Positions 16,048-24,987 of a stretch of 34,985 bases of DNA are shown here, piece by piece. The stretch is from Mycobacteriales bacterium. Lineage in GTDB: Bacteria > Actinomycetota > Actinomycetes > JAFAQI01 > DASSKL01. The stretch covers positions 1 to 34,985 of the forward strand of contig DASSKL010000077.1 of the NCBI GenBank assembly GCA_035690485.1, given 5' to 3'. A program made the translations under genes and the position numbers. Every line of letters begins with the position of its first letter. Within the stretch, counting starts at the first letter, position 1. The notes below the pieces were generated by a model. It ran no database searches. It saw nothing but the letters and a program-made list of their open reading frames with translations, and was not told where the DNA came from.

Positions 16048-16992
16048 TCAGGTGGCCCGTGCGGACGGCCGCGCCCGCTGACCGGCGGGGTGTCGTCCCG
16101 TCCGCTCGGCAGGTTCGCTCGAAGCCGTGGCCGTGGCGAGCGGGCGCGGCAGCGTCGTGACGCCGTGCTGCCGGGTGCTGCCGTCGTGCTCGAGGTGAGC
16201 CAGGGCGGTGCCGATCGCGTGGACGACGCCGCCGTTGATCGGCAGCGACAGGTGGCCGACGCCGCGGACGAAGATGTTGCTGGCCGACAGGTCGGGATGC
16301 TCGATGCGCGCGCTGGTCATCGGTGCCACGCACTGGTCGAGGTCGGTCCAGAACGCGAGGAAGCGGGTGCGGCAGTCGGCCGCGGGCTCGGCCAGCTCGC
16401 GCATCAGCCTGCTGCCGGGCAGCAGCTGCCGGCAGATGCGGCGGGGGAACATCCGGGCGACGTGGGTGCCGCCGTGCGGCGAGCCCATCGTGACCAGCGT
16501 GTGGACCCGGGCGTCGCCGGCCATCCGCTGCACGTAGTAGCGGGCGATGATGCCGCCGAGCGAGTGGCCGATGATGTGCACCCGCTCGTAGCCCGTCTCC
16601 GCGCAGAGCCGCTCGACCTGCAGGGACAGCTGGTGAGCCGCCTCGCGCACGTCGCGCAGGAACGGTGAGTAGTTCATGGTGTGCACGCGGCCGAAGCCCC
16701 GGCGGTGCAGCGAGCGGCGCAGCACCGTGAAGATCGACCGGTTGTCGACCATGCCGTGCAGCAGCAGGATCGGCGTGCCCGCGGCCTCGATGTCGTTCTC
16801 CAGCAGGCCACGCTGCTGCGGCGGTAGGCCGGTGAGCGTGTAGCGCTCGACCCGGCGGCGGCTGCGCTCGGCGATCACGCCGAAGGGGTAGGTGGCGACG
16901 TGGGCGGTGAGCCAGGCGGCTTCGATGGCGGCGCCCCGCAGGCCGGTCGAGGACAGCAGCGTGCGGGCGCCGCGTTGCACCGGATCGGTCAC
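16048..16992 (-). CDS. Alpha/beta-hydrolase, lipase/esterase-like (PGAP1/triacylglycerol lipase type)
   Basis: 314 residues from GTG 16992, preceded by GGGAGGA at good spacing. A longer frame to 17079 lacks a ribosome site. Core: PILLLHGMVDNRSIFTVLRRSL (oxyanion strand), VHIIGHSLGGIIARYYV (nucleophile elbow with Ser), VTMGSPHGGTHVARMFP, then an Asp-containing DLDQCVAP and a late His in VRGVGHLSLPINGG. The lid-like SPHGGT pattern is typical of actinobacterial lipases. No obvious cleavable signal, though residues about 20-45 are moderately hydrophobic. Substrate unknown. The C-terminal 40 residues are basic and low complexity. The minus-strand M23 and PAP2 genes follow. Confidence 0.85.
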   Translation of the reverse strand: MTDPVQRGARTLLSSTGLRGAAIEAAWLTAHVATYPFGVIAERSRRRVERYTLTGLPPQQRGLLENDIEAAGTPILLLHGMVDNRSIFTVLRRSLHRRGFGRVHTMNYSPFLRDVREAAHQLSLQVERLCAETGYERVHIIGHSLGGIIARYYVQRMAGDARVHTLVTMGSPHGGTHVARMFPRRICRQLLPGSRLMRELAEPAADCRTRFLAFWTDLDQCVAPMTSARIEHPDLSASNIFVRGVGHLSLPINGGVVHAIGTALAHLEHDGSTRQHGVTTLPRPLATATASSEPAERTGRHPAGQRARPSARAT

Positions 16993-17050
16993 GCCAGTCC
17001 TCCCGACCTCTGGGCGCCGGCTCCGTGACGACCGCCACGGCACCGCAACT

Positions 17051-17096
17051 CCGAATTGCATTCGGCTTGCCCGACGCACGTTAGTGAAAACGTGAG
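17051..17096. promoter_or_regulatory. AT-rich control region of the lipase gene: -10 element and two dyads
   Basis: The 162-bp gap 16993-17154 is visibly richer in A/T than its surroundings. On the minus strand TAACGT (17083-17078) is a candidate -10, giving a leader of about 80 nt. It is overlapped by the inverted repeat CACGTT-agtgaa-AACGTG (17077-17094). In the leader lies a perfect dyad CCGAAT-TGC-ATTCGG (17051-17065). These could be operators. No binding protein is known. Confidence 0.4.
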
Positions 17097-17154
17097 GCCG
17101 GTCTCGGCATTTCAGGTTGTGTTCATAAAACTACTCACGGTAACCAGTGGCGGT

Positions 17155-18573
17155 TTACGCCGTACCGTCGGAATTGCGTGGCAATGTTCCGGGCAACGGG
17201 GCCGCCCACCGGGCCCGGCGCGCGGCGAGCCGCGCCCGCTGCGGCGTGTCGCCGAGGTCGCGTAGCCGCGCGGCGACGGTCGCCCTCAGGGTCGCCGGGT
17301 TGCCGTCGACCGGCGTCGCGAAGCCCAGCGCGTCGAGGTCCGCCGGCCGCACCCCCATCCGGGCGGCCGCCTCGGCGGTGGGCAGCTTGAGCGCCGAGCC
17401 GGCACCCTCGGGGCCCAGGGCGGCGAAGTAGCCCGTGGGGGTGACGAGGACCGTGTCGGTGGTCGCTGCCGCGAGTGCCCCGCCGGACCCGCCTTCGCCG
17501 TGTACGACGGCGAGGCTCGCCGAGCGGCAGCGCAGCACCGCGGTGAGCGCCTCGCCGATCGCCGGAGCGAGCCCGCCGGCCTCGCTCGGCGCGGTGGGGT
17601 CGGCGCCCGGCGTGTCGACGAACGTCAGGAGATCGGCCCCGAGCCGGTCGGCGGTCCGGGCCGCGCGAGTGAGCAGGCGGAACCCGGCGGGCCCGGGGCG
17701 CTCGCCCCGCCCGGCGGCCAGCGCCACCCCGACGGTGGGCCGGTCGGCGGCGCTGCGCCCGACGACCGCGCGCACGGTGGGGTCGCTTCCGCGCAGCTCG
17801 ACCGGCCCGTCGAGCGCGGCGGACAGGAGGTCGGCACCGCTCGGCCGCTCGGCGCGGGCCGCCGCCACCTGGGCCCAGCCGTCACGGTCCGGGGCCTCGA
17901 CCTCGGCGGGCGGCTCGACGCGGCCGTTGCCCGGCGGGGCGAGCGCGGACAGCGCGCGGCACAGCCAGCTGCCGACCTGCGGGCCGGGCGCCACCGCGTC
18001 GACCAGCCCCGCGGCGTAGGCCCCTTCGGCGGTGTGGCTGCCTGCGGGCAGCGGCTCGCCGGTCATCGCCTCGATGACCCGCGGCCCGCTGAAGCCGACC
18101 GTCGCGCCGGCCACGGCGACCCGCAGGTCGGCTTCGCCGCACACCGCGATCCAGATGCCGCCGGTCGTCGGGTGGTCGACGACCGACAGGTGCGGCAGGC
18201 CGGCCGCCGCGACTTCCTCGAGGGCCAGCGCGGCGCGGGGGATCCCGACGAGTGCGGCCATCCCCTCCTGCAGCCGGGTGCCGCCGGTGCGGACGAACGT
18301 CACGAGCGGCAGGCGCTCCTGGACGGCTTGGGCGCAGCCGGCGGCAAAGGCGTCCGCCTCGCGCTCGCCGAACGTGCCGCCGAAGACCGAGAAGTCCCAG
18401 ACGGCCGCGACCACGCGGGCCGTTCCGATCCGGCCGGTCCCGCACCGCACGGACTGGCGCGGGTGGTAGCCGGGCCAGCCCAGCGGGTTGCGGCCGCCGG
18501 CCTTCGGCGCAGGCAGGTCGAAGCCGGCGAGCACGGCGTCGCGCCAGTCCTCGCCCCTGCCGCCGCCGTTCAC
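17155..18573 (-). CDS. Fused acyl-CoA carboxylase carboxyltransferase, AccD3/AccDA-like
   Basis: 472 residues, GTG at 18573, TAA stop. Both carboxyltransferase halves are present. The beta-like half (about 30-215) has VWDFSVFGGTFGEREADAFAAG, FVRTGGTRLQEGMAALVGI, PTTGGIWIA and VGFSGPRVIEAMTGEPLP. The alpha-like half (about 265-460) has AADRPTVGVALAAGRG, LLTFVDTPGADPTAPSEAGGLAPAIGEALTAV, VVHGEGGSGGALAAATTDTVLVTPTGYFAALGPEGAGSAL. No N-terminal zinc ribbon Cys cluster. It transfers CO2 from biotin to an acyl-CoA in related enzymes and needs a biotinylated AccA-type partner, absent here. It resembles M. tuberculosis AccD3, whose substrate is unsettled. Divergent from the B12-subunit gene. Confidence 0.88.
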   Translation of the reverse strand: MNGGGRGEDWRDAVLAGFDLPAPKAGGRNPLGWPGYHPRQSVRCGTGRIGTARVVAAVWDFSVFGGTFGEREADAFAAGCAQAVQERLPLVTFVRTGGTRLQEGMAALVGIPRAALALEEVAAAGLPHLSVVDHPTTGGIWIAVCGEADLRVAVAGATVGFSGPRVIEAMTGEPLPAGSHTAEGAYAAGLVDAVAPGPQVGSWLCRALSALAPPGNGRVEPPAEVEAPDRDGWAQVAAARAERPSGADLLSAALDGPVELRGSDPTVRAVVGRSAADRPTVGVALAAGRGERPGPAGFRLLTRAARTADRLGADLLTFVDTPGADPTAPSEAGGLAPAIGEALTAVLRCRSASLAVVHGEGGSGGALAAATTDTVLVTPTGYFAALGPEGAGSALKLPTAEAAARMGVRPADLDALGFATPVDGNPATLRATVAARLRDLGDTPQRARLAARRARWAAPLPGTLPRNSDGTA

Positions 18574-18579
18574 AGGCGG

Positions 18580-18599
18580 CTACTCTGCCATCCGAGTAG
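18580..18599. promoter_or_regulatory. Dyad and -10 element between divergent accD3-like and icmB-like genes
   Basis: CTACTC-tgccatcc-GAGTAG (18580-18585 with 18594-18599) lies in the 38-bp gap between the two start codons. The left arm contains TACTCT (18581-18586), a TAnnnT -10 for the plus-strand gene, so a protein bound to the dyad would block that promoter and sit next to the minus-strand start. Confidence 0.45.
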
Positions 18600-18611
18600 A
18601 GGGAGGCTGGC

Positions 18612-19031
18612 ATGGCTGCAGGTTCCGGCGCGCCCGTCCGGGTCGTCGTGGCGAAGCCGGGGCTCGACGGGCACGACCGCGGTGCCAAGGTCGTGGCCCG
18701 GGCACTGCGCGACGCCGGGGTCGAGGTGATCTACACCGGTCTGCACCAGACGCCCGAGCAGGTCGTCGAGACCGCCATCCAGGAGGACGCCGACGCGATC
18801 GGGCTGTCCGTGCTGTCGGGCGCGCACATGACGTTGTTCCAGCGGGTCGTCGAACTGCTCCGCGAGCGCGACGCGGCCGACATCGTCGTCTTCGGCGGCG
18901 GCATCATCCCCGACGCCGACATCCCGCAGCTCAAGGCCATCGGTGTCGCGGAGGTGTTCACGCCCGGCACGCCTACGCACAGCATCGTGGAGTGGGTGGC
19001 CGCCCACGTCGGCACGCCCAGCGCGGCGTAG
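18612..19031 (+). CDS. Stand-alone cobalamin-binding subunit (IcmB-like / methylmalonyl-CoA mutase C-terminal domain)
   Basis: 139 residues, ATG with GAGGGAGG RBS. A single B12-binding Rossmann-like domain with the base-off/His-on signature D-x-H-x-x-G in [18 protein letters not shown] (His ligand), SVLSGAHM and [27 protein letters not shown]. Length matches the small subunit of isobutyryl-CoA mutase (IcmB), which pairs with a separate large catalytic subunit for adenosylcobalamin-dependent 1,2-carbon shifts of acyl-CoAs. No large subunit is in the window, so the partner is encoded elsewhere. The acyl-CoA ligase starts 5 nt after its stop, so they form an operon. Confidence 0.9.
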   Translation: MAAGSGAPVRVVVAKPGLDGHDRGAKVVARALRDAGVEVIYTGLHQTPEQVVETAIQEDADAIGLSVLSGAHMTLFQRVVELLRERDAADIVVFGGGIIPDADIPQLKAIGVAEVFTPGTPTHSIVEWVAAHVGTPSAA

Positions 19032-19036
19032 CGCCG

Positions 19037-20587
19037 ATGTACGCCGCGGAGCACGCGGGCCGTTTTCCCGACCAGCCGGCCATCGTCATGGCCACCGGCG
19101 GCGAGGTCGTGACCTACCGGGAGTACGAGGACCGCGCCAACCAGGTCGCGCAGTTCTTCCGCTCGCTCGGGCTGCGGCGGCTCGACCACGTGGCGATGTT
19201 CATGGAGAACCACCCGCGGCTGCTGGAGGCGCAGGGCGGCGCCGAGCGCACCGGGCTCTACTACACGCTGGTCAACTCCTACCTGTCCGCGGAGGAGGTG
19301 GCCTACCTCGTCAACGACAGCCGGGCCCAGGTCGTCGTCACGTCGGCCGCGAAGCGCGACATCGCCCTGCGGCTGCCCGAGCAGTGCCCCGGCGTACGCC
19401 GCTGGCTGATGGTCGACGACGACGACCCGCCGGCGCCCTACGAGTCCTACGCCGAGGTCATGGCGGAGTTCCCGATCACGCCGGTCGACGGTGAGCGCGT
19501 GGGTGCGGCGATGCTGTACTCCTCCGGCACCACCGGCCGGCCGAAGGGCATCCTGCGCCCGCTGCCGGACCAGCCCGCCGCCCAGCCGATCGGCGTCATG
19601 GACTTCGTCAAGGCGATGTTCAACTTCCGCGAGCAGCAGATCTACCTCTCGCCGGCGCCGCTCTACCACTCGGCACCGCAGGCCAGCGTGGCCGCGACGA
19701 TCCGGCTCGGCGGCACCGCGGTGATCATGGAGCACTTCGACCCGGCGCACTACCTCGAGCTGGTCGCCCGGCACCGGATCACTCACTCGCAGCTGGTGCC
19801 GACGATGTTCTCGCGGATGCTCAAGCTGCCCGACGAGGTGCGAGCCGCCGCCGACGTCTCCTCGCTGGAGGCGATCATCCACGCCGCCGCGCCCTGCCCG
19901 GTGCCGGTCAAGCAGGCGATGATCGAGTGGTGGGGCCCGATCATCCTCGAGTACTACGGCGCCACCGAGGCCAACGGGTTCACCTGGTGCAACTCCGAGC
20001 AGTGGCTCGCGCACCCCGGCACCGTCGGCAAGGCCGTGCTCGGCGAGGTGATCATCCGTGATGAGGAGGGCAAACCGCTGCCGACCGGGGAGCCGGGCAC
20101 GATCTGGTTCCGCGGCGCGACGAACTTCACCTACTGGCAGGACCCGGAGAAGACCGCGGAGTCGCGGGACGCGACCGGTACCGAGAGCACTGTCGGTGAC
20201 GTCGGGTACCTCGACGACGAGGGCTACCTCTACCTGACCGACCGCAAGAGCTACATGATCATCTCCGGCGGGGTGAACATCTACCCGCAGGAGACCGAGA
20301 GCCTGCTCGTGACTCACCCGAAGGTCTTCGACGCCGCCGTCATCGGCGTGCCCAACGAGGACCTCGGCGAGGAGGTCAAGGCCGTCGTGCAGCTCATGCC
20401 CGACGTCGCGGCCGGCCCGGAGACCGAGCGCGAGCTGATCGCGTTCTGCCGCGAGCACCTCGCGCACTTCAAGTGCCCGCGCTCGGTCGACTTCGTCGAC
20501 GAGCTGCCGCGGCTGCCCACGGGCAAGCTCTACAAGCGACTGCTGCGCGACCAGTACTGGACCGGCCGCTCGTCGAGCATCGTGTAG
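19037..20587 (+). CDS. Acyl-CoA ligase (FadD-like, AMP-binding family)
   Basis: 516 residues, ATG 5 nt after the B12-subunit stop. ANL-family adenylating enzyme: P-loop-like motif YSSGTTGRPKGI, YYGATEANG (A5), DVGYLDDEGYLYLTDRKSYMIISGGVNIYPQETES (A7-A8) and the C-terminal catalytic Lys in LPTGKLYKR (A10). It activates a carboxylic acid as acyl-AMP and transfers it to CoA. No membrane segment. The pocket does not reveal chain length. Operon with a B12 mutase subunit and proximity to a carboxyltransferase suggest work on short or branched acyl-CoAs, which is an inference from context only. Confidence 0.93.
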   Translation: MYAAEHAGRFPDQPAIVMATGGEVVTYREYEDRANQVAQFFRSLGLRRLDHVAMFMENHPRLLEAQGGAERTGLYYTLVNSYLSAEEVAYLVNDSRAQVVVTSAAKRDIALRLPEQCPGVRRWLMVDDDDPPAPYESYAEVMAEFPITPVDGERVGAAMLYSSGTTGRPKGILRPLPDQPAAQPIGVMDFVKAMFNFREQQIYLSPAPLYHSAPQASVAATIRLGGTAVIMEHFDPAHYLELVARHRITHSQLVPTMFSRMLKLPDEVRAAADVSSLEAIIHAAAPCPVPVKQAMIEWWGPIILEYYGATEANGFTWCNSEQWLAHPGTVGKAVLGEVIIRDEEGKPLPTGEPGTIWFRGATNFTYWQDPEKTAESRDATGTESTVGDVGYLDDEGYLYLTDRKSYMIISGGVNIYPQETESLLVTHPKVFDAAVIGVPNEDLGEEVKAVVQLMPDVAAGPETERELIAFCREHLAHFKCPRSVDFVDELPRLPTGKLYKRLLRDQYWTGRSSSIV

Positions 20588-20672
20588 CCCAGCCCGTAGC
20601 TTCTGGCCGGTTCCGGGCCGAGCATCGCAAGGCCGTAGGCGTCGGGTGCGACAGCAGACAAGCGACCGAGAA

Positions 20673-20687
20673 CGTCGCGAGGCGACG
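20673..20687. terminator. Small hairpin between convergent acyl-CoA ligase and CocE-like genes
   Basis: CGTCGC-GAG-GCGACG, a perfect 6-bp stem in the 112-bp convergent gap, symmetrical enough to act in both directions. No T-run on either side. Confidence 0.3.
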
Positions 20688-20699
20688 GCCTGGGATCGG

Positions 20700-22610
20700 C
20701 TAGCCCACGTAGGGCTCGAGCAGGTGCCAGTCAGGCACCGGCAAGGTGAACGCCGACATGTCCGGGTCGAACTCGAACTGCTTGATCTGCCCGTAGGGCG
20801 AGGTGCCGAAGTCGTGCAGGGCGCCGAACGACGCGGTGATCTGGTCGGGCAGGTTGGTCGCCGCCCCGAGGCTGTACGCCGCATCGGTCGCCGCGAGCGT
20901 GAACCGCACCGCGTGGCCCTTCGGGAACCGGTGGGCGAACGCCGGGAGCCGGATGTCGACGGCTTTCGTCAGGTCGGCGTTGGGCACCCGCACCGGGGCG
21001 ACCAGCCGGTTGACCAGCGTGGAGCTCCCGTCGGGTGCGACGTCGTAGACCTTGGCGAAGACGATCAGGTCCTGGCCGTTGACGTGCGACAGGTGCACGT
21101 GCGCCGTCGGTGTCCCCACCGAGTCGACGTCCGCGCGGAGCGGGGTGGACGTCCACGACGCCGACTCCAGCGGCACGTCGTTGGCCGGGATGCCGTCGAG
21201 GCTGCCGGGGCAGGGGGTGCTGGCGCCGGGTCCGGTGCAGTTGGACGTCTCGGAGTAGGCCGGCGCGCCCAGCCGGTAGAAGGCGGCGCTGCCGGTCGAC
21301 GGCGCGAGCCCGGGAGCGACCATCGCCCCGCCGCCGGACAGCAGGTACGACGCGCCCTTCTGCGCCGGGAACGCGGGCGCGGCGGCGTACTGCGCCACGT
21401 CGGAGCCCTTGCCGCCGTCCGGTACCCAGTTGCGGTAGTAGGCGAAGCCCGGGCCGGTGTCGACCTGAGCCCCCCGTAGCCAGCGGTCGAACCATGTGAG
21501 CACCCGCTGCGAGATGTAGCCGTGCTCGAGGTCGGTGCTGTCGAACTCGCCCTCGCCGGGCTGGCCGGGGTAGCCGCCGTGGCCGGATGACGACCAGATC
21601 ATCGCGACCGGGACCTTGGCGGTTCGCAGCGCCGTGTAGGTGGCGATGGCCTCGCTCAGCGGGAACAGCGTGTCGCTCTCACCCTGCACGAGCATCGTGG
21701 GAGTGCGCAGCCGGCTGATCCACGAGGCGCCTGAGGAGCCGGCCAGCAGGGTGCGGCCGGTGCCGTCGAGCGTCCCGGCGGCGGCCACGGTGGCGTAGAC
21801 CTGGCACATGATCGTCGGGAAGCCGGGGCAGGCGGCGGCGCCGGACGGGTCTCCGGCCGCGAGCTTCTCCTGCGGGCAGCCGCCGTTGCCCTGCGCGGGT
21901 TGCGCGTTGCCGGCAGCGAACAGCTGGGAGACCCACTCCGCCTTCATGACCCCGTCGGTCGGTGCCTGCAGGTCGAACTCTCCGTGACCCGGGACGATGC
22001 GGTCGTTGGGGATCAGCGCGTGCTGCAGGGAGTTCCAACCCCAGAACGGCACGATCGCGCGCACCCGCGGGTCGTGCTCCGCGAGGAGCGGCTGGATGCC
22101 GCCGCCGTAGGACTCGCCGACCATGCCGACGACCGGCCCGCGCGCGTCGTGGAGCACGTCCGGGCGCGGGGCCAGCAGCTGGGTGATCAGCGCGCTGATG
22201 TCGCCGACGTCGTAGGCAGCACTGTCGAGGCGGATGCAGCCGGACGACGCGCCGAAGCCCTGGGCCGTCCACGCCAGCACGACGTAGCCGTGCGAGGACA
22301 GGAAGCGGGCCCAGTTGACGACGTTGCCGCTGTCCTTGCTGCCGCCGAACCCGTGGGTGACGAGCACGGCCGGAGCCGGGTGGCGCGCCGTGGCGGTCGG
22401 AGGCACGTAGAGGGTGGTGTCGATAACGGCGACGTGCTTGCCGTCCGGGCCGTCGTGGACGGTGACCTTCGCGGCGTGGGTCGCCGCCTGCGCGGGCGCG
22501 GCCGACGCACCGGGCAGCATGGCGAGCGTCGTGCCGGCGAGCGTCGCGACGAGGGCGAGGCCGAGGCTCGCGCGCAGCCGCGTGGAGAGGGCACCTCGTC
22601 GGCGAGCCAC
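20700..22610 (-). CDS. Secreted CocE/NonD (X-Pro dipeptidyl-peptidase, S15) family hydrolase
   Basis: 636 residues from GTG 22610, with GAAGGAG about 8 nt upstream. The open frame continues upstream without support. Basic Arg-rich start, hydrophobic core (LGLALVATLAGTTLAML) and an ASAAPAQAAT cleavage region form a signal peptide of about 40 residues. Alpha/beta-hydrolase core: LVTHGFGGSKDSGNVVNWARFLSSHGYVVLAWTAQGFGASSG, nucleophile elbow GMVGESYGGGIQ, TPTMLVQGESDTLFPLSEA (Asp) and SSSGHGGYPGQ (His). The C-terminal part (about 400-636) is the PepX_C jelly-roll. Family members hydrolyse Xaa-Pro peptides, esters or acyl groups. Substrate not predictable. Acts outside the cell. Confidence 0.9.
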   Translation of the reverse strand: MARRRGALSTRLRASLGLALVATLAGTTLAMLPGASAAPAQAATHAAKVTVHDGPDGKHVAVIDTTLYVPPTATARHPAPAVLVTHGFGGSKDSGNVVNWARFLSSHGYVVLAWTAQGFGASSGCIRLDSAAYDVGDISALITQLLAPRPDVLHDARGPVVGMVGESYGGGIQPLLAEHDPRVRAIVPFWGWNSLQHALIPNDRIVPGHGEFDLQAPTDGVMKAEWVSQLFAAGNAQPAQGNGGCPQEKLAAGDPSGAAACPGFPTIMCQVYATVAAAGTLDGTGRTLLAGSSGASWISRLRTPTMLVQGESDTLFPLSEAIATYTALRTAKVPVAMIWSSSGHGGYPGQPGEGEFDSTDLEHGYISQRVLTWFDRWLRGAQVDTGPGFAYYRNWVPDGGKGSDVAQYAAAPAFPAQKGASYLLSGGGAMVAPGLAPSTGSAAFYRLGAPAYSETSNCTGPGASTPCPGSLDGIPANDVPLESASWTSTPLRADVDSVGTPTAHVHLSHVNGQDLIVFAKVYDVAPDGSSTLVNRLVAPVRVPNADLTKAVDIRLPAFAHRFPKGHAVRFTLAATDAAYSLGAATNLPDQITASFGALHDFGTSPYGQIKQFEFDPDMSAFTLPVPDWHLLEPYVG

Positions 22611-22770
22611 TCGACATCTCCTTCGTCCTGTCGGCCGATCGCGGCCCCCGCCACGGTTCAACGACGTCTGTTGCCGTGAGTTACGCCACTGTGGGGATAC
22701 GCCGGTCGCCGGCCGACTCCTGCCGGCCGGCTCGCGAGGGGCCGTGTCGGTCGGCCCGCGAGCCGCTGGA

Positions 22771-22776
22771 TAACCT
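22771..22776 (+). promoter_or_regulatory. Candidate sucCD -10 element (TAACCT)
   Basis: TAACCT (TAnnnT) lies 51 nt before the sucC start, in a 217-bp divergent gap otherwise without recognised features. No convincing -35. Confidence 0.45.
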
Positions 22777-22827
22777 CGGCCCGCCGGCCGGGCGCGAGGC
22801 GGCGGGCTCATTCCTGAGGGGACGTGC

Positions 22828-24000
22828 GTGGACCTTTTCGAGTACCAAGCGAAGGCGCTGTTCGCGTCGTACGGCGTGCCGGTCCCGACCGGCAAGGTCG
22901 CGACGACGCCCGACGAGGCGCAGCGCATCGCGGCCGATCTCGGCGGCCGGGCCGTGGTCAAGGCCCAGGTCAAGACCGGGGGCCGCGGCAAGGCGGGTGG
23001 CGTCAAGGTCGCCGACGACCCGGCGGACGCGAGGTCCAAGGCCGAGGCGATCCTCGGCATGGACATCAAGGGTCACACCGTGCACTCGGTGCTCGTCGAG
23101 CAGGCGAGCGACATCGCGGAGGAGTACTACGCGTCGTTCCTGCTCGACCGGGCCAACCGCACGTTCCTCGCGATGATCTCCCGCGAGGGCGGCATGGACA
23201 TCGAAGAGGTCGCTCGCACCAAGCCCGAGGCGCTCGCCCGGGTGCCGGTCGACCCGCTCACCGGTGTCGACCGGGCCGGCGCCCGCCGGTTGGCGGAGCA
23301 GGGCAAGCTGCCGGAGGCGGCGCTCGACGGCGCGGCGGAGCTGATCGCGAAGCTCTGGCGTGCCTTCGTCGAGGAGGACGCGACGCTCGTCGAGGTCAAC
23401 CCGCTGATCCTCACCGGCGACGGCCGGGTCGTCGCGCTCGACGCGAAGGTGACCCTCGACGACAACGCGCGGTTCCGGCACGACTGGGACGCCTACGCCG
23501 ACAGGAGCGCGGTCGACCCGCTGGAGCAGCAGGCCAAGGACAAGCACCTCAACTACGTCAAGCTCGAGGGCCAGGTCGGCATCATCGGCAACGGCGCGGG
23601 GCTGGTGATGTCGACGCTCGACGTCGTCGCCTACGCCGGCGAGGAGTTCGGCGGGGTCCGGCCGGCGAACTTCCTCGACATCGGCGGCGGCGCGTCCGCG
23701 GAGGTCATGACCTCGGGCCTGGAGATCGTGCTGTCCGACCCGAGCGTGCGCAGCGTGTTCGTCAACGTCTTCGGCGGCATCACCTCGTGCGATGCGGTGG
23801 CCAACGGCATCGTCACCGCGGTGCACGGGCTGGCCGACCGCGGGGAGCCGGTGACCAAGCCCCTCGTCGTACGCCTCGACGGCAACAACGCGGCGGAGGG
23901 CCGGCGGATCCTCGCCGAGGCGGGCCTCGACGTGGTCCGGCCGATCGACACCATGGACGGCGCCGCCCGGCTGGCGGCCGAGCTCGCGGCCGCGGGCTGA
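22828..24000 (+). CDS. sucC: Succinyl-CoA synthetase beta subunit (ADP-forming)
   Basis: 390 residues, the standard length. GTG with GAGGGG RBS. ATP-grasp N-terminal domain ([82 protein letters not shown]) and a CoA-ligase-like C-terminal domain ([52 protein letters not shown]). Forms the alpha-beta enzyme converting succinyl-CoA and ADP to succinate, CoA and ATP in the TCA cycle. sucD follows after 19 nt. Confidence 0.98.
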   Translation: MDLFEYQAKALFASYGVPVPTGKVATTPDEAQRIAADLGGRAVVKAQVKTGGRGKAGGVKVADDPADARSKAEAILGMDIKGHTVHSVLVEQASDIAEEYYASFLLDRANRTFLAMISREGGMDIEEVARTKPEALARVPVDPLTGVDRAGARRLAEQGKLPEAALDGAAELIAKLWRAFVEEDATLVEVNPLILTGDGRVVALDAKVTLDDNARFRHDWDAYADRSAVDPLEQQAKDKHLNYVKLEGQVGIIGNGAGLVMSTLDVVAYAGEEFGGVRPANFLDIGGGASAEVMTSGLEIVLSDPSVRSVFVNVFGGITSCDAVANGIVTAVHGLADRGEPVTKPLVVRLDGNNAAEGRRILAEAGLDVVRPIDTMDGAARLAAELAAAG

Positions 24001-24019
24001 TCGCGGGAAGGGCAGAACA

Positions 24020-24892
24020 GTGGCGATCTGGCTCGATGCCAGCAGCAAGGTCCTCGTGCAGGGCATCACCGGCTCGGAGGGCACCCGACACACCCGGCGG
24101 ATGATCGCGGCGGGCACCAACGTCGTCGGCGGGGTCAACCCGCGCAAGGCCGGCACCGACGTCGACGGCGTCCCGGTGTTCGCCAGCGTGGCCGAGACCA
24201 TGGAGAAGACCGGGGCGGACGTCAGCGTCGTCTTCGTGCCGCCCGCGTTCGCGAAGGACGCCGCGATCGAGGCGATCGACGCCGGCATCCCGCTCTGCGT
24301 CGTCATCACCGAGGGCATCCCGGTGCACGACTCGACGGCATTCTGGGCGCACGCCTGCGCCAACGGCAACAAGACGCGGATCATCGGGCCCAACTGCCCG
24401 GGCATCGCCTCGCCGGGGCAGAGCAACGCCGGCATCATCCCGGCCGACATCACCAAGCCCGGGCGCATCGGCCTGGTCTCCAAGTCCGGCACCCTGACCT
24501 ACCAGCTCATGTACGAGCTGCGCGACGTCGGCTTCTCGACCTGCGTGGGCATCGGTGGAGACCCGGTCATCGGCACCACGCACATCGACGCGCTCGAGGC
24601 GTTCGAGGCCGACCCCGACACCGACGCGATCGTGATGATCGGTGAGATCGGCGGCGACGCGGAGGAGAGGGCGGCGGCGTTCGTCAAGGACAACGTGCGC
24701 AAGCCTGTGGTCGGCTACATCGCCGGCTTCACCGCGCCCGAAGGCAAGACGATGGGGCACGCGGGCGCGATCGTCTCCGGCTCATCCGGCACCGCCGAGG
24801 CCAAGAAGGAGGCGCTCGAGGCCGTCGGCGTGCGGGTCGGAAAGACGCCGTCGGAGACCGCGCGGCTCATGGCGGAGGTCATGCGCGCCTAG
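24020..24892 (+). CDS. sucD: Succinyl-CoA synthetase alpha subunit
   Basis: 290 residues, GTG with GGGAAGGG RBS. CoA-binding Rossmann domain ([61 protein letters not shown]) and ligase domain with the phosphorylated His247 in [19 protein letters not shown]. Partner of the preceding sucC product. Confidence 0.98.
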   Translation: MAIWLDASSKVLVQGITGSEGTRHTRRMIAAGTNVVGGVNPRKAGTDVDGVPVFASVAETMEKTGADVSVVFVPPAFAKDAAIEAIDAGIPLCVVITEGIPVHDSTAFWAHACANGNKTRIIGPNCPGIASPGQSNAGIIPADITKPGRIGLVSKSGTLTYQLMYELRDVGFSTCVGIGGDPVIGTTHIDALEAFEADPDTDAIVMIGEIGGDAEERAAAFVKDNVRKPVVGYIAGFTAPEGKTMGHAGAIVSGSSGTAEAKKEALEAVGVRVGKTPSETARLMAEVMRA

Positions 24893-24893
24893 A

Positions 24894-24912
24894 CCCGGGG
24901 CCGCGACCGGGA
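24894..24912 (+). terminator. Possible sucCD terminator
   Basis: CCCGG (24894-24898) pairs with CCGGG (24908-24912) directly after the sucD stop, and a further CCCGGG at 24914-24919 allows an alternative stem. GC-rich but short, with no T-run. Confidence 0.35.
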
Positions 24913-24987
24913 CCCGGGAGCAGGTCCTGGCCGCCCCGGCGGCGTGGCAGCGAGCGATCGCACCGTCACGCTGCGACAGTGGTGGCT

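Noticed and set aside
20700-23069. Extended start of the CocE-like hydrolase reaching into sucC
   Set aside because: The signal peptide and RBS place the start at 22610. The extra 153 residues are low complexity and antisense to sucC.
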